The notes under the pieces are model-generated. The model made no database searches and was not told the DNA's origin. It saw only the letters and a program-made list of their open reading frames with translations. A stretch of 64,000 bases of DNA from Acidovorax sp. FJL06 (GTDB lineage: Bacteria; Pseudomonadota; Gammaproteobacteria; Burkholderiales; Burkholderiaceae_C), in contig NZ_QAJR01000034.1 of assembly GCF_003852545.1 (NCBI RefSeq), forward strand, positions 51,938 through 115,937. The letters are read 5' to 3'. This document shows positions 62,145 through 64,000 of this stretch, one piece after another. Made by a program: the position numbers and the translations under genes. The first letter of the stretch is position 1. Each line of letters starts with the position of its first letter.

Positions 62145-64000
62145 TCAAACCCGCAGCCTTGCGCCCGTGCGCTGGGCCAGCTGGGCCACGACGGCCTGCA
62201 CGGCAGCGTCAATCTCGGCCTCTGTCAGCGTGGCGTCGTCGCTGCCCAGCGTCAAGCGCACGGCCAGGCTCTTCTCGCCTTGCGCCAAGCCACCTGCAGA
62301 GGCCTCTTCGCCCGCACGCAATGCCTTGGGTCGGTACACATCAAACAGCACGGCCGAGCGCAGCATGGCGCCGGGCACCGCCTGCTGCACCGCAGCCAGG
62401 ATGTCGGCATGCGTCACGCGCTCGGCGACCACCACGGCCAGGTCGCGCTCCACCGCCTGGTGCTTGGCCACCGACTTGAACTGCGGCACTACGCGCTGCA
62501 ACACGGCATCCAGCTCCAGCTCGAACATCACGGGGGCCTGGGGCAAATCCCACGACTGGCGCCACTGCGGGTGCAGCTCGCCCACGAAGCCGATGGCACG
62601 GCCTTGCACCAGCACGCGGGCGCAACGGCCTGGGTGCATGGCAGGGTGGGTGCCAGGCTCAAAGGTGGCCTGCAGCGGGGCCAGCAGCGCCTCCACATCG
62701 CCCTTCACGTCGAAGAAGTCGATGGACTGCTCCTTGCGCCCCCACTGCAGCATGTCATTGGGGCCGTAGGCCACCCCTGCCACACGCATGGGCTGGTGGA
62801 AGCCTTCCACCGTCGTGTCGGTGTTGCGCACGGCGGCATCGCGCAGGAACACGCGGCCCAGCTCGAACACACGCACGCGCTCGGCCTTGCGGTCCAGGTT
62901 GAACTTCAAAACTTGCAGCAAAGAACCCAGCAGAGTCGAGCGCATGACGCTCATCTGGCTGGCAATCGGGTTGAGCAGCTTGATGGGCTGGGCGTTGGCG
63001 GCCAGCTCCTGCTCCCAGCGCTCTTCCACAAAGCTGAAGTTGATGGTTTCCTGGTAACCCAGCCCGGCAAGCGCACGGCGCACGGCAAACGGGCTGCGCG
63101 TGGCCTCCAGCGCCAGCTTGGGCGTGATGGGGGCCAGTGGCGGCGTGGTGGGCAGGTTGTTGTAGCCCACCATGCGCGCGACTTCTTCGATCAGGTCTTC
63201 CTCGATGGCGATGTCGAAACGGTAGGCCGGCGGCGTCACGGTGAGCGTGCCTTCGCCCTGCACCACGGGCAGACCCAGGCGCTGCAAGGCGCCCGCGCAC
63301 TGCGCTTGCGTGAGCGGCATGCCGATGACCTTGGCGGCACGCGCCACGCGCAGCGTGACGGGCTGCGGCACCGGCAGATTCACCGACTGATCGTCCATGG
63401 GGCCGCACACTGTTTCGGGCGTGCCGCAGATGTCGATCACCAGCTGGGTGATGCGTTCGATGTGCTCCACCGTCAGGCTCGGGTCCACGCCGCGCTCGAA
63501 GCGGTGGCCAGCATCGGTCGAGAAGTTGAAACGGCGCGACCGACCGGCCACGGCCTTGGGCCACCAAAAGGCGGCTTCGACATAGATGTGCTGCGTTTCG
63601 TTGGACACGGCCGTAGCGTCGCCGCCCATGATGCCGGCCAGCGATTCCACCTGGTTGGCATCGGCGATCACACCCACCTTGTCATCCACCGTGATGGTGT
63701 TGCCATTGAGCAGCTTGAGTTGCTCGCCCGGCTTGCCCCAGCGCACATCCAGACCACCATGGATCTTGTCCAGGTCAAAAATATGCGAGGGACGACCCAG
63801 CTCGAACATCACGTAGTTCGAGATGTCCACCAGGGGCGATACACCGCGCTGACCGCAGCGCGCCAGGCGGTCCAGCATCCACTGGGGCGTGGCCGCACGC
63901 GTGTTCACGTTGCGCACAATGCGGCCGGAGAAGCGGCCACACAGGTCGGGGGCGCTCACCTTGACCGGCAGCTTGTCCGCCAGTTGGGCGCCCACTGCCG
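62145..64000 (-). CDS. pheT: phenylalanyl-tRNA synthetase beta subunit (5' end missing)
   Basis: C-terminal part, about 618 residues, of the beta chain of PheRS; the gene continues beyond the right edge, so the first ~200 residues (EMAP-type tRNA-binding domain) are absent. Seen are B3/B4 editing-domain segments ([24 protein letters not shown]), B5 ([12 protein letters not shown] and later [15 protein letters not shown]), the core with [13 protein letters not shown], and the C-terminal ferredoxin-like anticodon-binding domain ([16 protein letters not shown]). Stop overlaps the possible ATG of ihfA. Confidence 0.95.
   Translation of the reverse strand, partial: AVGAQLADKLPVKVSAPDLCGRFSGRIVRNVNTRAATPQWMLDRLARCGQRGVSPLVDISNYVMFELGRPSHIFDLDKIHGGLDVRWGKPGEQLKLLNGNTITVDDKVGVIADANQVESLAGIMGGDATAVSNETQHIYVEAAFWWPKAVAGRSRRFNFSTDAGHRFERGVDPSLTVEHIERITQLVIDICGTPETVCGPMDDQSVNLPVPQPVTLRVARAAKVIGMPLTQAQCAGALQRLGLPVVQGEGTLTVTPPAYRFDIAIEEDLIEEVARMVGYNNLPTTPPLAPITPKLALEATRSPFAVRRALAGLGYQETINFSFVEERWEQELAANAQPIKLLNPIASQMSVMRSTLLGSLLQVLKFNLDRKAERVRVFELGRVFLRDAAVRNTDTTVEGFHQPMRVAGVAYGPNDMLQWGRKEQSIDFFDVKGDVEALLAPLQATFEPGTHPAMHPGRCARVLVQGRAIGFVGELHPQWRQSWDLPQAPVMFELELDAVLQRVVPQFKSVAKHQAVERDLAVVVAERVTHADILAAVQQAVPGAMLRSAVLFDVYRPKALRAGEEASAGGLAQGEKSLAVRLTLGSDDATLTEAEIDAAVQAVVAQLAQRTGARLRV

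Overview
The window is chromosomal DNA of a GC-rich betaproteobacterium, most likely a comamonad close to Acidovorax. The evidence is the family-level similarity of the housekeeping genes, the abundance of Bug/TctC-type periplasmic binding proteins, the order pheT-ihfA-merR-tRNA-Pro, the order SPOR-cvpA-purF, and short dispersed AGCGCT...AGCTAT repeats that I recall as typical of these genomes. I see no insertion sequence, prophage, integron, rRNA operon or CRISPR array. Two tRNA genes are present (Thr-CGT and Pro-GGG).

Layout. 1-6.4 kb: gltX, purF, cvpA, a SPOR-domain protein and folC on the minus strand. 6-13.3 kb: a run of housekeeping genes on both strands (ArsC-like reductase, glycine-zipper protein, ppnP, argG, murB, YajQ, retropepsin-like protease, degenerate HD-GYP protein, plsY). 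13.4-24 kb: ybaK, a LysR regulator divergent from a Bug protein plus M20 hydrolase, an aldo/keto reductase, and a PgtC/Fbp-like ABC transporter with its LysR regulator. 24.3-27.1 kb: a chalcone-isomerase-fold secreted protein, then a tight operon of single-domain response regulator, CheC-like phosphatase and PAS-GGDEF diguanylate cyclase.

27.2-45.5 kb is the accessory heart of the window: thirteen same-strand genes and one divergent LysR gene. In transcription order they encode acyl-CoA ligase, acyl-CoA dehydrogenase, alpha-methylacyl-CoA racemase-like protein, aldehyde dehydrogenase, two Bug binding proteins, two alkylsulfatase-like metallo-beta-lactamase-fold proteins with altered metal ligands, a GMC alcohol oxidoreductase, a secreted sCache-like protein, a chemoreceptor, a SulP transporter and a Crp-family regulator. 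Read together, this looks like an undescribed pathway for taking in and oxidising an alcohol or its ester to an acyl-CoA, probably a 2-methyl-branched one, with chemotaxis and anion transport attached.

45.6-52.4 kb: alpha/beta hydrolase, prfB (with its programmed frameshift), a HAD hydrolase, pepN (carrying a dispersed repeat inside its coding region), fbp and tRNA-Thr. 52.4-60.4 kb: a nitrite assimilation locus, nirB-nirD-NIT/ANTAR antiterminator-FNT transporter-PP2C/Ser-Thr kinase. The leader in front of the FNT gene contains a sigma-54-like promoter, two hairpins with the same AACGGC hexaloop (the ANTAR recognition pattern) and an overlapping intrinsic terminator, so a complete antitermination switch can be read from the sequence. 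60.2-64 kb: a small basic protein, an SSB-like OB-fold protein, tRNA-Pro, a MerR regulator, ihfA and the 3' part of pheT, which runs off the right edge.
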